NCBI GenBank assembly: GCA_963798865.1
Contig: CAWCVZ010000004.1
Span: 1,116,001-1,180,000 of the forward strand
Direction of reading: 5' to 3'
Source of the DNA: RBG-16-34-14 sp963798865
Lineage (GTDB): Bacteria; Bacteroidota; Ignavibacteria; Ignavibacteriales; Ignavibacteriaceae
Length of the DNA stretch: 64,000 bases
This document shows, piece by piece, positions 53,223-63,259 of this stretch. The position numbers and the translations under genes were made by a program. The notes beneath the pieces are model-generated. The model saw nothing but the letters and a program-made list of their open reading frames with translations, was not told the origin of the DNA and made no database searches. The stretch's first letter is position 1. Each line of letters starts with the position of its first letter.

Positions 53223-55907
53223 ATGAGGTATTTTAAATTCTTTTTTGAAAAATACAGTGACGCAGTAATTGTTTCTGAGTCACAAAAAGGTAAAATTCTT
53301 GAGATAAATGAGAAGGTACTCAATCTGTTCAATAAATCAAAAGAAGACTTTACCAACCTGAAGAGATCTGATATCTTCCCCCAAAATGCTATAACCAATT
53401 TAAATAAACAACTAAAAAATTCTAAAAATAATGCTTTAGTTAAAAGCTTTATTTTGAATAAAGAGGGCGTTAGGATTAATGTTGAAATTAATTCTGTTTT
53501 GCTAGAAGAAGAAAATAAAAATTATTTTATTGACATTATTTCTGAATTAGAAAATAAACCAGCTCATACTGAAGGCAAGGATACAATTAATCCCCAAAGT
53601 TTAATTAAAGAAAGCGAAACAAAATTCCGGACTCTCTTTGAATCAGCAAATGATGCGATCTTCCTGTTAAGGGATAATAGAATAATAGAACTTAATTCCA
53701 TGGCAATGGAAATGTTTGCGGGTTCTAAAGAAGAGCTGATGGGAAAGACACCATATGAACTGTCGCCCGAATTTCAGCCGGATGGAATTAATTCTGTTGA
53801 TAAAGCTTTGGAAAAAATAAATAATATTTTAAATGGTAAACCCCAGTTCTTTGAATGGCAACATAAAAGAATTGATGGTTCCCTGTTCGATGCCGAAGTT
53901 AGCTTAAATTTGCCGAGCATTGCTGATGAAAATTTAATTTTAGCAATTGTAAGGGATATTACGCCAAGAAAACATCATGAATCTGAATTAATACAAAGTG
54001 AAGCAAAATTCCGTTCCCTTGTTGAAGAATCCCTCGTTGGAGTTTATATAATCCAGGATAAAAAATTTCCTTATGTAAATCCAAAGTTCGCTGAGATATT
54101 TGGTTATACTGTTGATGAAATTATTTCTTCAAAAACATTTATTGATCTTACTCATGAAAAAGATGTTAGTATTGCAAAAGAAAATATCACTAAAAGGCTT
54201 TCAGGTGAAATAAAGACAATCCATTATTCTTTTAAAGGCGTGAGAAAAGATAATTCTCTTTTAGATATTGAAGTAATGGGCTCATCTACAATTTTTAATG
54301 GAAGACCTGCAATAATCGGAACTCTTTTAGATGTTACAGAAAAAAGAAAATCAGAAAAAGAGGTAAGAAAACTATTTCGTGGTGTTGAACAAAGTCCGGC
54401 ATCAATTGTTATAACAGATACAGACGGCAATATTGAATATGTTAACCCAAAATTTTATGAATTAACGGGTTATACTTCTGAAGAAGTGCTTGGAAAAAAT
54501 CCGAGGATATTAAAATATGGAGATACACCTTTATCATTTTATCAGAACCTGTGGAGTTCTATAAAATCAGGAAAAGAGTGGCGCGGAGAATTTCTTAACC
54601 GGAAGAAAAACGGGGAATTATTCTGGGAGTTTGCATCTATTTCTCCAATAAAAGATAATAATGGCAATATTATTAATTTCATTGCAGTAAAAGAAGATAT
54701 TACAGAAAGAAAAAATTCAGAAGAAGAACTTAAGATTGCAAAAGAAAAAGCTGAAGAAATGAACAAGCTTAAATCTGTTTTTCTTGCTAATATGAGCCAT
54801 GAGCTAAGAACCCCTATGGTTGCGATGCTTGGTTATTCGGAAATATTAAAAAATGAAATAGAAAATTCTGCTCTTAAGGATATGGCAAAAGAAATTTATG
54901 AAGGCGGTAATCGCCTTATGAATACTTTAAATCTTATTCTCGACCTTTCCAGAATTGAAGCAAATAAAGAAATAATAAACCTTACTGAACTTGATGTTGT
55001 TTCAATTTCATTAAGTGAATTTGAATTATTTAAACAAATTGCCGGCAGAAAAAAATTACAACTGAAAACTTATTTACCTTCTGAACCAATAATTACATTG
55101 CTTGATGAAAGAATGTTTCGCCAGATAATCGGCAGTTTATTTAGCAATGCCATTAAATTTACAAATGAAGGGAATGTAAGTTTGAGCATTAATGGAGAAT
55201 TTGATGATTCAGGAAAAAATGTTATTATTAAAGTAACTGATACCGGGATTGGAATTCCTAAAAATAATCAAAGCACGATTTTTGACGCATTCCGGCAAAT
55301 AAGTGAAGGTTTTAATAAAACTTATGAAGGAACAGGTTTAGGCTTAACAGTTGCAAAGAAATTTGTGGAGATGATGCGTGGTTCAATTTATGTTGAAAGC
55401 GAATTCGGAAAAGGTTCTTCATTTATTGTTAAATTTCCCATAATAAAAAGATCGGAAATTCAACCAATTAATTTGGATTTATCTCAGATGAAAGAAAATG
55501 CTGATAATAATGTTAACGGAACTCCCCGGCTGCTTCTTGTTGAAGATGATCAATCAAATGCCGGTGTAATAAAATTCTTCCTCACTTCGTTTAATGTTGA
55601 AACAGTATTAACCGGAGAGGAAGGAATTAAAAAAGCAAAAGAAAAAAAATATACTGCTGTATTAATGGATATTGATCTTGGTACAGGTATGAGCGGACTT
55701 GAGGCTGCAAGAAAAATTAAAAAAATTCCGGGATATGAAAATACACCTATCATTGCAGTTACTGCACTAGCTATGCGAGGTGACAGAGAAAAATTTCTTA
55801 CCGAAGGTTGCACTCATTATATTTCAAAGCCGTTTAAAAAAGATGACCTGGTTAATATAATTACTGAAGCAATTGAAAAATCCAAAGAAAAAGATCCGGG
55901 CAAATAA
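53223..55907 (+). CDS. Multi-PAS hybrid histidine kinase with receiver domain
   Basis: A 894-residue soluble hybrid sensor kinase. Four PAS-type domains in tandem span about residues 1-110, 130-250, 260-380 and 385-505 (SANDAIFLLRDNRIIELN; VEESLVGVYIIQDKKF; NPKFYELTGYTSEEVLGKNP). The kinase core follows: His526 in MSHELRTPMVAMLGY, then NAIKFT, DTGIGIPK and GTGLGLTVAKKFVEMM. The C-terminal receiver has Asp816 in AVLMDIDLGTGMSG. There is no DNA-binding output, so the phosphate probably goes to a phosphotransfer protein or regulator elsewhere. No membrane helix is seen, so the stimulus is likely cytoplasmic. Confidence 0.94.
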   Translation: MRYFKFFFEKYSDAVIVSESQKGKILEINEKVLNLFNKSKEDFTNLKRSDIFPQNAITNLNKQLKNSKNNALVKSFILNKEGVRINVEINSVLLEEENKNYFIDIISELENKPAHTEGKDTINPQSLIKESETKFRTLFESANDAIFLLRDNRIIELNSMAMEMFAGSKEELMGKTPYELSPEFQPDGINSVDKALEKINNILNGKPQFFEWQHKRIDGSLFDAEVSLNLPSIADENLILAIVRDITPRKHHESELIQSEAKFRSLVEESLVGVYIIQDKKFPYVNPKFAEIFGYTVDEIISSKTFIDLTHEKDVSIAKENITKRLSGEIKTIHYSFKGVRKDNSLLDIEVMGSSTIFNGRPAIIGTLLDVTEKRKSEKEVRKLFRGVEQSPASIVITDTDGNIEYVNPKFYELTGYTSEEVLGKNPRILKYGDTPLSFYQNLWSSIKSGKEWRGEFLNRKKNGELFWEFASISPIKDNNGNIINFIAVKEDITERKNSEEELKIAKEKAEEMNKLKSVFLANMSHELRTPMVAMLGYSEILKNEIENSALKDMAKEIYEGGNRLMNTLNLILDLSRIEANKEIINLTELDVVSISLSEFELFKQIAGRKKLQLKTYLPSEPIITLLDERMFRQIIGSLFSNAIKFTNEGNVSLSINGEFDDSGKNVIIKVTDTGIGIPKNNQSTIFDAFRQISEGFNKTYEGTGLGLTVAKKFVEMMRGSIYVESEFGKGSSFIVKFPIIKRSEIQPINLDLSQMKENADNNVNGTPRLLLVEDDQSNAGVIKFFLTSFNVETVLTGEEGIKKAKEKKYTAVLMDIDLGTGMSGLEAARKIKKIPGYENTPIIAVTALAMRGDREKFLTEGCTHYISKPFKKDDLVNIITEAIEKSKEKDPGK

Positions 55908-55960
55908 ACCAACTCTTACAGAATAAAAAATTAAATCTTAATCATTTTTTACTAACATTG

Positions 55961-58375
55961 TTATTCATACCTTAAAGATTTTACAGGATTTGCTGTAGCA
56001 GCTTTTATTGTTTGAGAACTAACTGTAAGCAGAGCAATTATTAAAGCAATGATTCCTGAAAAAATAAATACCCAGATTGTCATCTCAGTTCTATAAGCAA
56101 AATTATCAAGCCAGCGGCTCATAAAATAATAGGCAACTGGCCAGGCGATTAGGTTTGCAATTAAAACCCATTTTAAAAATTCTTTTGAGATAAGATATAC
56201 TATAGTAGAGATCGAAGCTCCAAGCACTTTTCTTATACCGATTTCTTTAATTCTTCTTTCAACTGTAAAAGCAGTTAAACCAAACAAGCCGAGGCAGGCA
56301 ATAAAAATGGCAAGGATTGAAAAAGCAGTAAATATCTGCCCCGTTTTCTGCTCCGATTGATACAACCTATCGAAATCCTCATCAAGAAAAAAATATTCAA
56401 ATGGTTTTCCCGGTACAAATTTTTTCCATTGATCTTCTATGAATGAAATTGTCTTTGAAATATTATTTGGACGAATTCTTATGGGAAGAAAGGAAGTTTG
56501 ACCTTTATTAAGAAAAATTGCTAATGGTCTTATCCGCTGATGCAGCGATTCATAATGAAAATCTTTTAAAATTCCAATAACTGTATAAAATCTGCTGGTA
56601 TTATTATCAAACGGTAAAACAATTCTTTTTCCGATTGGGTCCTTCAATTCCATAAATTTTACAGCTTCTTCATTCAGAATTAAGGCAGTTGTATCAGCCA
56701 CATTTTCTCTGGAAAAAAATCTTCCATCAGCCAGCTTAAGTCCTAAAGTTTTTGAGAAGTTATAATCTGTTGACATTATAGCAAGTGGATATTGCTGGCT
56801 TAAAGGAGCATCTTCAGGTTTAAATACTGTTTGTCCAAATAATTTTCCGGGAAGATTATCCGTATTTGATGCACTTATAATATTTGAGTTCTGCAGTAAT
56901 TCATCTTTGAAAGCTTGTGCATGGTCTTCAAGAGCCCACGCTCTTTGAATAACAAGTACATGTTCTTTATTAAAGCCAAGATTCTTGTCCTGAATAAATT
57001 TCATCTGGTTATACACAATCAATGTGCAGGCAAAGAGAATAATTGTAATTGTAAACTGAAAAACTACCAGGCCACTTCTTAACCAGCTTCCTTTAGTCTC
57101 GCTCAGTTTTCCTTTTAATACTTTTACAGGCTGAAATGAAGAGAGAAAAAAAGCAGGATAACTACCTGCGATGAAGCCAACAAAAAGTATTGTAATAATT
57201 AATGCAGGAACAGCAATAAAGTTATTAAAATAATTTGTTTGAAGATTTTTTCCTGCTAACCTGCCGAAAGACGGCAAGAAAACTTCAACCAAAACAATAG
57301 CAATTAAAACAGAAAAGAAAGTTAACAGGAAAGACTCGGTTAAAAATTGTTTTACAAGCTTAGATTTGCTTGAACCTAAAACTTTTCTAATTCCTACTTC
57401 TTTAGAACGGGTTGAAGAACGTGCGGTGGTAAGATTCATAAAATTTATGCAGGCAATTAATAAAATAAATCCTGCTATTATTGAAAAGATATAAACATAT
57501 CTTATATCGCTGTTAGGTTCTATTTCATAATCCAGATGGGAATTTAAATGAATACCTGTTAGAGGCTGCATCAGGAACTCATAAACATATCCTTTAGTCA
57601 AAGCTTCATCGTAAGTAATTCCTAGTAATTGCTGTATCTGGGGTCCTGCATATTTTTTTGCAAACTCAGGAAGCTTTTTCTGAAGGTTAGAAGCTGAAGC
57701 CCCTTTTTTCAACAGGATATATGTATAGAAATTATTACTAACCCAATAAGTATTTCTTTCTGAACCGCCCCAGCTCGATAACGAGGCGAACAAATCGTAA
57801 TGAAAATGAGTATTGGCAGGACAATCTTTAATAATTCCTCTTACAGTATAAGGTGTTCCATCCTCCATATTCATTATCTTATCAATTGGATCTTCATTAC
57901 CAAAATATTTTTTTGCAGCCGATTCTGTTAACACCATTGTATGTGGTTCATCAAGGGCGGTTTTAGGATTACCTTTAATGAACTGCATTGTAAAAACTTC
58001 GAAGATTGTTGAATCTGCCCAGAAAAATCTATTCTCATTAAAGATATTATCTTTATAACGAATAAGCATATTAGCATTATATGATATCCTTGCAGATCGA
58101 ATTACTTCGGGGAAATCAGAAACTAAAGTTTCACCCAAAGGAGCAGGCGAAACAGCCATATTAAGATCACTTCCAAGAAGTCTTCCCCTGGTATGAACTC
58201 TATAAATTTGTTCTGCTTTCTGATTGAACTTATCAAAGCTCAATTCATCTTCTACAAAAAGTAAGATGACAATACAGGAAGCGATACCAATAGCTAATCC
58301 AAGAATATTTATTAATGAATAAGCTTTGAACCGGACAAGATTTCTAAACGCAATTTTTAAATAATTTTTTAACAT
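55961..58375 (-). CDS. FtsX/MacB-type ABC permease, paralog 1
   Basis: An 804-residue inner-membrane permease. It has a first helix near residues 20-40 (SLINILGLAIGIASCIVILL), a MacB-type periplasmic domain to about 285, three helices between about 285 and 405, a helix at about 425-445, a second periplasmic domain, and three C-terminal helices. The conserved phrases are GSSKSKLVKQFLTESFLL and RIKEIGIRKVLGASISTIVY. No ATPase is encoded in the array within this window. The C-terminus ATANPVKSLRYE is shared with the paralogs. It lies 15 bases after paralog 2. Substrates of this family range from lipoproteins to peptides and cannot be read here. Confidence 0.92.
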   Translation of the reverse strand: MLKNYLKIAFRNLVRFKAYSLINILGLAIGIASCIVILLFVEDELSFDKFNQKAEQIYRVHTRGRLLGSDLNMAVSPAPLGETLVSDFPEVIRSARISYNANMLIRYKDNIFNENRFFWADSTIFEVFTMQFIKGNPKTALDEPHTMVLTESAAKKYFGNEDPIDKIMNMEDGTPYTVRGIIKDCPANTHFHYDLFASLSSWGGSERNTYWVSNNFYTYILLKKGASASNLQKKLPEFAKKYAGPQIQQLLGITYDEALTKGYVYEFLMQPLTGIHLNSHLDYEIEPNSDIRYVYIFSIIAGFILLIACINFMNLTTARSSTRSKEVGIRKVLGSSKSKLVKQFLTESFLLTFFSVLIAIVLVEVFLPSFGRLAGKNLQTNYFNNFIAVPALIITILFVGFIAGSYPAFFLSSFQPVKVLKGKLSETKGSWLRSGLVVFQFTITIILFACTLIVYNQMKFIQDKNLGFNKEHVLVIQRAWALEDHAQAFKDELLQNSNIISASNTDNLPGKLFGQTVFKPEDAPLSQQYPLAIMSTDYNFSKTLGLKLADGRFFSRENVADTTALILNEEAVKFMELKDPIGKRIVLPFDNNTSRFYTVIGILKDFHYESLHQRIRPLAIFLNKGQTSFLPIRIRPNNISKTISFIEDQWKKFVPGKPFEYFFLDEDFDRLYQSEQKTGQIFTAFSILAIFIACLGLFGLTAFTVERRIKEIGIRKVLGASISTIVYLISKEFLKWVLIANLIAWPVAYYFMSRWLDNFAYRTEMTIWVFIFSGIIALIIALLTVSSQTIKAATANPVKSLRYE

Positions 58376-58390
58376 TTTTCTCCGCTTCGG

Positions 58391-60823
58391 TTATTCATAC
58401 CTTAATGATTTAATTGGATCAGCAACTGCTGTTTTAATTGCCTGGAAACTAACCGTTAGCAAAGCAATCAGGATTGCAATTCCACCGGATAAAATAAATA
58501 TCCAGATATTCATATCAGTTTTGTAAGCAAAATCATAAAGCCACCTGTTCATTGCAAAATAAGCAATTGGCCACGAAATGAGATTAGCAATGATTACCAA
58601 TTTAAGAAACTCTTTTGAAAATAAAGTTACAATCCCAGGAACCGATGCACCAAGTACTTTTCTTATCCCGATTTCTTTTGTTCTCTGCTCTGCAGCAAAA
58701 GAAGCTAAACCAAATAAACCAAGGCAGGCAATTACTACCGCAAGGAATGAAAAAACTCCGAAAATATTACCGAGTTTTTTTTCTGAAGTGTAAAGTTTAT
58801 CAACCTGGTCTTCAAGAAAAGTATATTCAAAAGGATAATCCGGTCTGAATTCCGCCCACTTTCTTTTAAGAAAATTTATTGTACCAGGTATATCACTACC
58901 GCTAATCTTTACTGAGAATTGTTCATTACCTGTTTTAGAAATAAGAAAAATTATAGGTACAATTTTATTATGCAAAGATTCAAAATTAAAATTATTTATT
59001 ACACCAATTACCTGCCCAGGCCTTCTCCCATAAAGCATTTTTTTTCCTATCGCCTGAATCGGATTCCATCCTAATTGTTTTACAGCTGCTAAATTTAAAA
59101 TGAAAGCAGCAGTATCATCTGTCCCAAAATCACGTGAAAAATCTCTTCCGGCAATTATTTGAAGCCCGTAGGTTTTATTAAAATCATAATCAACTTCATC
59201 AACTGCTAAACGGAAATTAAGCGGAACAGGTTCGTCTGCTCCTATAACCTGCCCTCCCCACGAATTAAGAAGCATATCTGAAGGAACCAGACGTGATGAT
59301 GTAATATTCAGAATATCCGGGTTTTCATACAACTGAGACTTGACCGACTCGATATTTTTTCTCATCTCTTCATTCGATGGTAAAATCACAATTTTACTTT
59401 TATCGTATCCTAAATCTTTATTCTTGAAAAATTGTATTTGCGAATAGACAATTCCCATGCAGATAATAAGTGCAATAGAAATAGTAAACTGTGCAACTAC
59501 AAGCACTGTTCTGAATGTTGATTTTCTTGATACAGGATTATTTCCTTTTAATACTTTAATAGTTTTAAGTGATGAAAGTAAAAAAGCAGGATAACTTCCT
59601 GAGACTAATCCTACAATTAAAGTTAATCCGGCTAAACCAAAAATCACTACCGGGTTGCCAAAGTAATTCAGGCTTAGATGCTTCCCAATAAAATTATTAA
59701 AGAAAGGCAATACTGCTTCAACAAGAACAATAGCAAAAAGCAATGCGATAAAAGAAATCATTAACGACTCACCGATAAACTGAATCATCAGCTGCTTTTT
59801 ATAAGCGCCAAGAACTTTTCTCATTCCAATTTCCCGTGCTCTTTTTGCAGATCGGGCAGTAGCCAGGTTCATAAAATTTATGCATGCAATAAGCAGAATA
59901 AATAATGCAATTATCGAAAATATGTAAACATCATTTATATCACCGTTTTCTTCCAGCTCCGTTGTCAGGTGAGAATGAAGATGTATATCGGTTAGTTTCC
60001 ATAAATGAAGCTTATTAACCTTACTAGGCTGGATAACAGGAGGATTGCCTGTATTATCAAGTACAAGCTGTGTTATATGTTTATCAAGAAAAGAGGGAAT
60101 TTGCTTTTCGAGTTCACCTACCGGAAAATTTTTGGGAAGAAGAAGATATGTTACATAATTATTACTTCCCCAGTTTCGCATAAGAGTTTCAATCCCAATA
60201 AAATCATTCAGGGTAATAAATGAACCAAGAAAATCAAATTTGAAATGTGAGTTTTCAGGAACATCTTCAATAACACCGGTAACTTTAAGATCATTCTCTC
60301 TTTCATAAAGAATTGTTTTGCCAACCGGGTCCTCATTACCAAAATATTTTTTAGCCATAGATTCAGTCATTACAACCGAATATGGTTCACTTAAAGCATT
60401 TTCAGGATTTCCCTTTATCATATTAAAAGAAAATATTTTAAAAAAATTATCTTCAGCCCAAAAGAATTTATCTTCAACAAAAGTTTTATTATCCACTTGC
60501 AAAAAGGTATTATAATCCGAAACTACTCTTGTTACTTCCTGAATAATATTCGGGAAATCATTTTTAAGTAAAGGGCCAATCGGCGGAGCTACCCTTGCAA
60601 GATGAAGGCTTGAAGTGCCGTCTTGATTAAACCATTCCCGTGAAAGTCTGTAAATCCTCTCTGTATTTTTATTAAACTTATCATAACTTAATTCTTCCTG
60701 TATATAAAGTATAATAAGAATGCTTACAGCCATCCCAACAGCGAGACCGGCAATGTTTATAAAAGAATAAATTTTAAATCTGGCGATATTTCTTAACGCT
60801 ATTTTAAAATAACTTTTAAACAT
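58391..60823 (-). CDS. FtsX/MacB-type ABC permease, paralog 2
   Basis: An 810-residue homologue of its neighbours with the same layout: N-terminal helix (SFINIAGLAVGMAVSILIIL), periplasmic MacB-like domain, central helices (CINFMNLATARSAKRAREIG), and a second FtsX block (TKEIGIRKVLGASVPGIVTL). It is closer in wording to paralog 3 than to paralog 1 (ATARSAKRARE occurs in both). It is separated by 15 bases from paralog 1 and 18 from paralog 3. All read from the minus strand, most likely as one transcript. Confidence 0.92.
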   Translation of the reverse strand: MFKSYFKIALRNIARFKIYSFINIAGLAVGMAVSILIILYIQEELSYDKFNKNTERIYRLSREWFNQDGTSSLHLARVAPPIGPLLKNDFPNIIQEVTRVVSDYNTFLQVDNKTFVEDKFFWAEDNFFKIFSFNMIKGNPENALSEPYSVVMTESMAKKYFGNEDPVGKTILYERENDLKVTGVIEDVPENSHFKFDFLGSFITLNDFIGIETLMRNWGSNNYVTYLLLPKNFPVGELEKQIPSFLDKHITQLVLDNTGNPPVIQPSKVNKLHLWKLTDIHLHSHLTTELEENGDINDVYIFSIIALFILLIACINFMNLATARSAKRAREIGMRKVLGAYKKQLMIQFIGESLMISFIALLFAIVLVEAVLPFFNNFIGKHLSLNYFGNPVVIFGLAGLTLIVGLVSGSYPAFLLSSLKTIKVLKGNNPVSRKSTFRTVLVVAQFTISIALIICMGIVYSQIQFFKNKDLGYDKSKIVILPSNEEMRKNIESVKSQLYENPDILNITSSRLVPSDMLLNSWGGQVIGADEPVPLNFRLAVDEVDYDFNKTYGLQIIAGRDFSRDFGTDDTAAFILNLAAVKQLGWNPIQAIGKKMLYGRRPGQVIGVINNFNFESLHNKIVPIIFLISKTGNEQFSVKISGSDIPGTINFLKRKWAEFRPDYPFEYTFLEDQVDKLYTSEKKLGNIFGVFSFLAVVIACLGLFGLASFAAEQRTKEIGIRKVLGASVPGIVTLFSKEFLKLVIIANLISWPIAYFAMNRWLYDFAYKTDMNIWIFILSGGIAILIALLTVSFQAIKTAVADPIKSLRYE

Positions 60824-60841
60824 AAATCCTCTGGTTAGTAT

Positions 60842-63250
60842 TTATTCATATCTTAATGATTTTACAGGATTTGAATTTGCTGCCTTTATTGCCTGGAAAG
60901 CGATAGTTACCATCGCTATAAAAAAAGTTACCACAGCAGCAATAACAAAAACTAACGGATTAATATTTACCCTGTAGGCAAAATCCTCAAGCCATCTGTT
61001 AAGAATAAAATAAGCTAATGGTGTAGCAATAATTACAGCAATCAAAACAAGCTTTAAAAAATCTTTTGTAAAAAGAATAACAATTCCTGATACAGTAGCC
61101 CCAAGTACTTTTCTGACACCGATTTCTTTTGTCCTCTGTTCAGCATTAAATGAAGCAAGAGCAAACATTCCAAGGCAGGCGATAAATATTGCGAGTATAG
61201 AAAAATATCCTACAAGCTTTCCAAGATCATTCTGATCTTTATACATTTTATTCAGATTCTCTTCGAGAAAAGAAAATTCAAACGGGTATTCGGGAATAAG
61301 CTCGTTCCATTTTTCTTCAATGTATGCAATTGTATTTTTAACATCACCGGGTTTTATTCTTGCAGCTGCATATTTTAAAAAGAATGGACGTACAAATGCA
61401 GGAGAAATATCTAAAAAGAAAGGACCAATCGGTTCTTTGAGCCAGACAAAATTAAAATCTTTTACTACGCCAATAATTCTTTCCTGTCCGAAGATTGTAT
61501 TAAATCTTTTATTAATCACATTTTGAGGATCACCCCAGTTTAATTCTTTTATCATAGATTCATTAACAATAATTCCAAGAGAATCTTCGCGAGGATACTC
61601 TTTAGAAAAATCTCTGCCGGCTATTATTTTCAGATCAAATGTTTTAACAAAATCTTCATCAATTAAAAGTCCCGGAAAGTAAACCCATTTGCCGGCTTCC
61701 ATGCCTTCATAATTAATTTCGTGAGTATTATGATGTTCCCCAACTATTTCATTCATATTGGTTACATAAGTTATATTTTGATTTCTAAGCAATTCATTCT
61801 TTAAAGCATCATAACGGTTTGCAACAGGCGGGCGGAATGAAATCAACAAAACATTCTCTTTATTAAAACCAAGATTGGCGTTCTGCATATAGTTAAGCTG
61901 CTGATAAATTACAAGAGTACCGATAATTAAAGCTAATGAAATTGTAAACTGCAGAACAACCAAACCTTTTCTTAAAAAGGCACCCTTAGGCTGTAGATTA
62001 ACACTTCCTTTTACAACTCCAATGGGTTCAGATGCTGAAAGAAAAAAAGCAGGATAAATTCCGGATATGATGCCAACAAATAATCCAACAATAATTAATA
62101 AAACCAGGTTCGTTGGATCTGTAAAAATTTTAAATGATAATTCTTTTCCTGAAAGATTATTGAATACAGGAATCAAAAGTTCAATTAAAAAAACTGAAAC
62201 GATGACAGCAAAAAAACTAAGGATTAATGATTCGCCGAGAAACTGTTTGATTAACATTAGTCTATCGGCACCAAGAACTTTTCTCATTCCAACCTCGCGT
62301 GCACGTTTAGCAGAACGTGCTGTTGCAAGATTCATAAAGTTAATGCAGGCAATTAGAATAATTAAAACTCCAACAACAGAAAAAATGTAAATGTTTGCTT
62401 CATCATTATTCTGCTGCATTTCATAATCAAGTTTAGATTTTAAATGAATATCAGTTAGTGGCTGGAGATAGTGAATAATCTGCGGCTTTAAATGATCAGG
62501 ATAATATTTCTGAACAAATGCGGGAAACTGTTTTTCGAGAACTCCGGGATTAACTCCTTTTCTTAATAAAAAATAAGTCCAGTTCGGATTCCAAACCCAG
62601 TTAGTCTGAATGAATTGTCCTAAAATCTGGTTAACGGTAGAAAAAGAAATTAAACAATCAAAATTAAAATGAGTTTGTTTCGGGAGCTCATCAAAAACTC
62701 CGGTTACCAGAAGATTAAAATTACTTTCATAGAGAATTGTTTTGCCGACAGGGTTTTCATCTCCAAAATATTTATGTGCAAGTTCCTTTGTAAATATTAT
62801 TGAATTCGGATTTGTGAGTGCAGTATTTTTATCTCCGCTCTTAAGTGGAAAATCAAAAATTTTGAAAAAAGTTGAATCGGCAAAATAGATATGACTTTCA
62901 TTGAATTTATTATCACCATATTGTAATGTTAACGATGGCTGTTGGAAATTAAATAACCTGCAGCCTTCTTCAATATACTCAGGATAATCGGTAAGCATTG
63001 CTTTCATAACAGGGAACGGGTTGCTTGAAGAAAATTCTCCCCCCTCCCCTTCCAGTTCAATTTTTTCAGTCAGTCTGTAAATCCTATCCGCTTTTGAATT
63101 GAACCTGTCATAACTTATTTCATCTCTCACAAAAAGATAAATAAGCATGAAGCAGGCAATACCAATTGCTAATCCTGAAATATTGATTAAAGAATACGTT
63201 TTGTTATAAAGGAGGTTTCTTAAGGCAATCTTTATATAATTTTTTAGCAT
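60842..63250 (-). CDS. FtsX/MacB-type ABC permease, paralog 3
   Basis: An 802-residue homologue. N-terminal helix SLINISGLAIGIACFMLIYL, a MacB-like periplasmic domain with an EGEGGEFSSSN segment near residue 73, central helices with CINFMNLATARSAKRAREVG, and a C-terminal FtsX block with TKEIGVRKVLGATVSGIVIL. It keeps the shared ending PVKSLRYE. The periplasmic domains of the paralogs differ more than the membrane parts, as expected if they bind different partners or substrates. Confidence 0.92.
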   Translation of the reverse strand: MLKNYIKIALRNLLYNKTYSLINISGLAIGIACFMLIYLFVRDEISYDRFNSKADRIYRLTEKIELEGEGGEFSSSNPFPVMKAMLTDYPEYIEEGCRLFNFQQPSLTLQYGDNKFNESHIYFADSTFFKIFDFPLKSGDKNTALTNPNSIIFTKELAHKYFGDENPVGKTILYESNFNLLVTGVFDELPKQTHFNFDCLISFSTVNQILGQFIQTNWVWNPNWTYFLLRKGVNPGVLEKQFPAFVQKYYPDHLKPQIIHYLQPLTDIHLKSKLDYEMQQNNDEANIYIFSVVGVLIILIACINFMNLATARSAKRAREVGMRKVLGADRLMLIKQFLGESLILSFFAVIVSVFLIELLIPVFNNLSGKELSFKIFTDPTNLVLLIIVGLFVGIISGIYPAFFLSASEPIGVVKGSVNLQPKGAFLRKGLVVLQFTISLALIIGTLVIYQQLNYMQNANLGFNKENVLLISFRPPVANRYDALKNELLRNQNITYVTNMNEIVGEHHNTHEINYEGMEAGKWVYFPGLLIDEDFVKTFDLKIIAGRDFSKEYPREDSLGIIVNESMIKELNWGDPQNVINKRFNTIFGQERIIGVVKDFNFVWLKEPIGPFFLDISPAFVRPFFLKYAAARIKPGDVKNTIAYIEEKWNELIPEYPFEFSFLEENLNKMYKDQNDLGKLVGYFSILAIFIACLGMFALASFNAEQRTKEIGVRKVLGATVSGIVILFTKDFLKLVLIAVIIATPLAYFILNRWLEDFAYRVNINPLVFVIAAVVTFFIAMVTIAFQAIKAANSNPVKSLRYE

Positions 63251-63259
63251 AAAATTTCT

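Noticed and set aside
53223..55907. Hybrid kinase as a one-component transcription regulator
   Set aside because: The C-terminus ends in a receiver domain with no DNA-binding segment after it.
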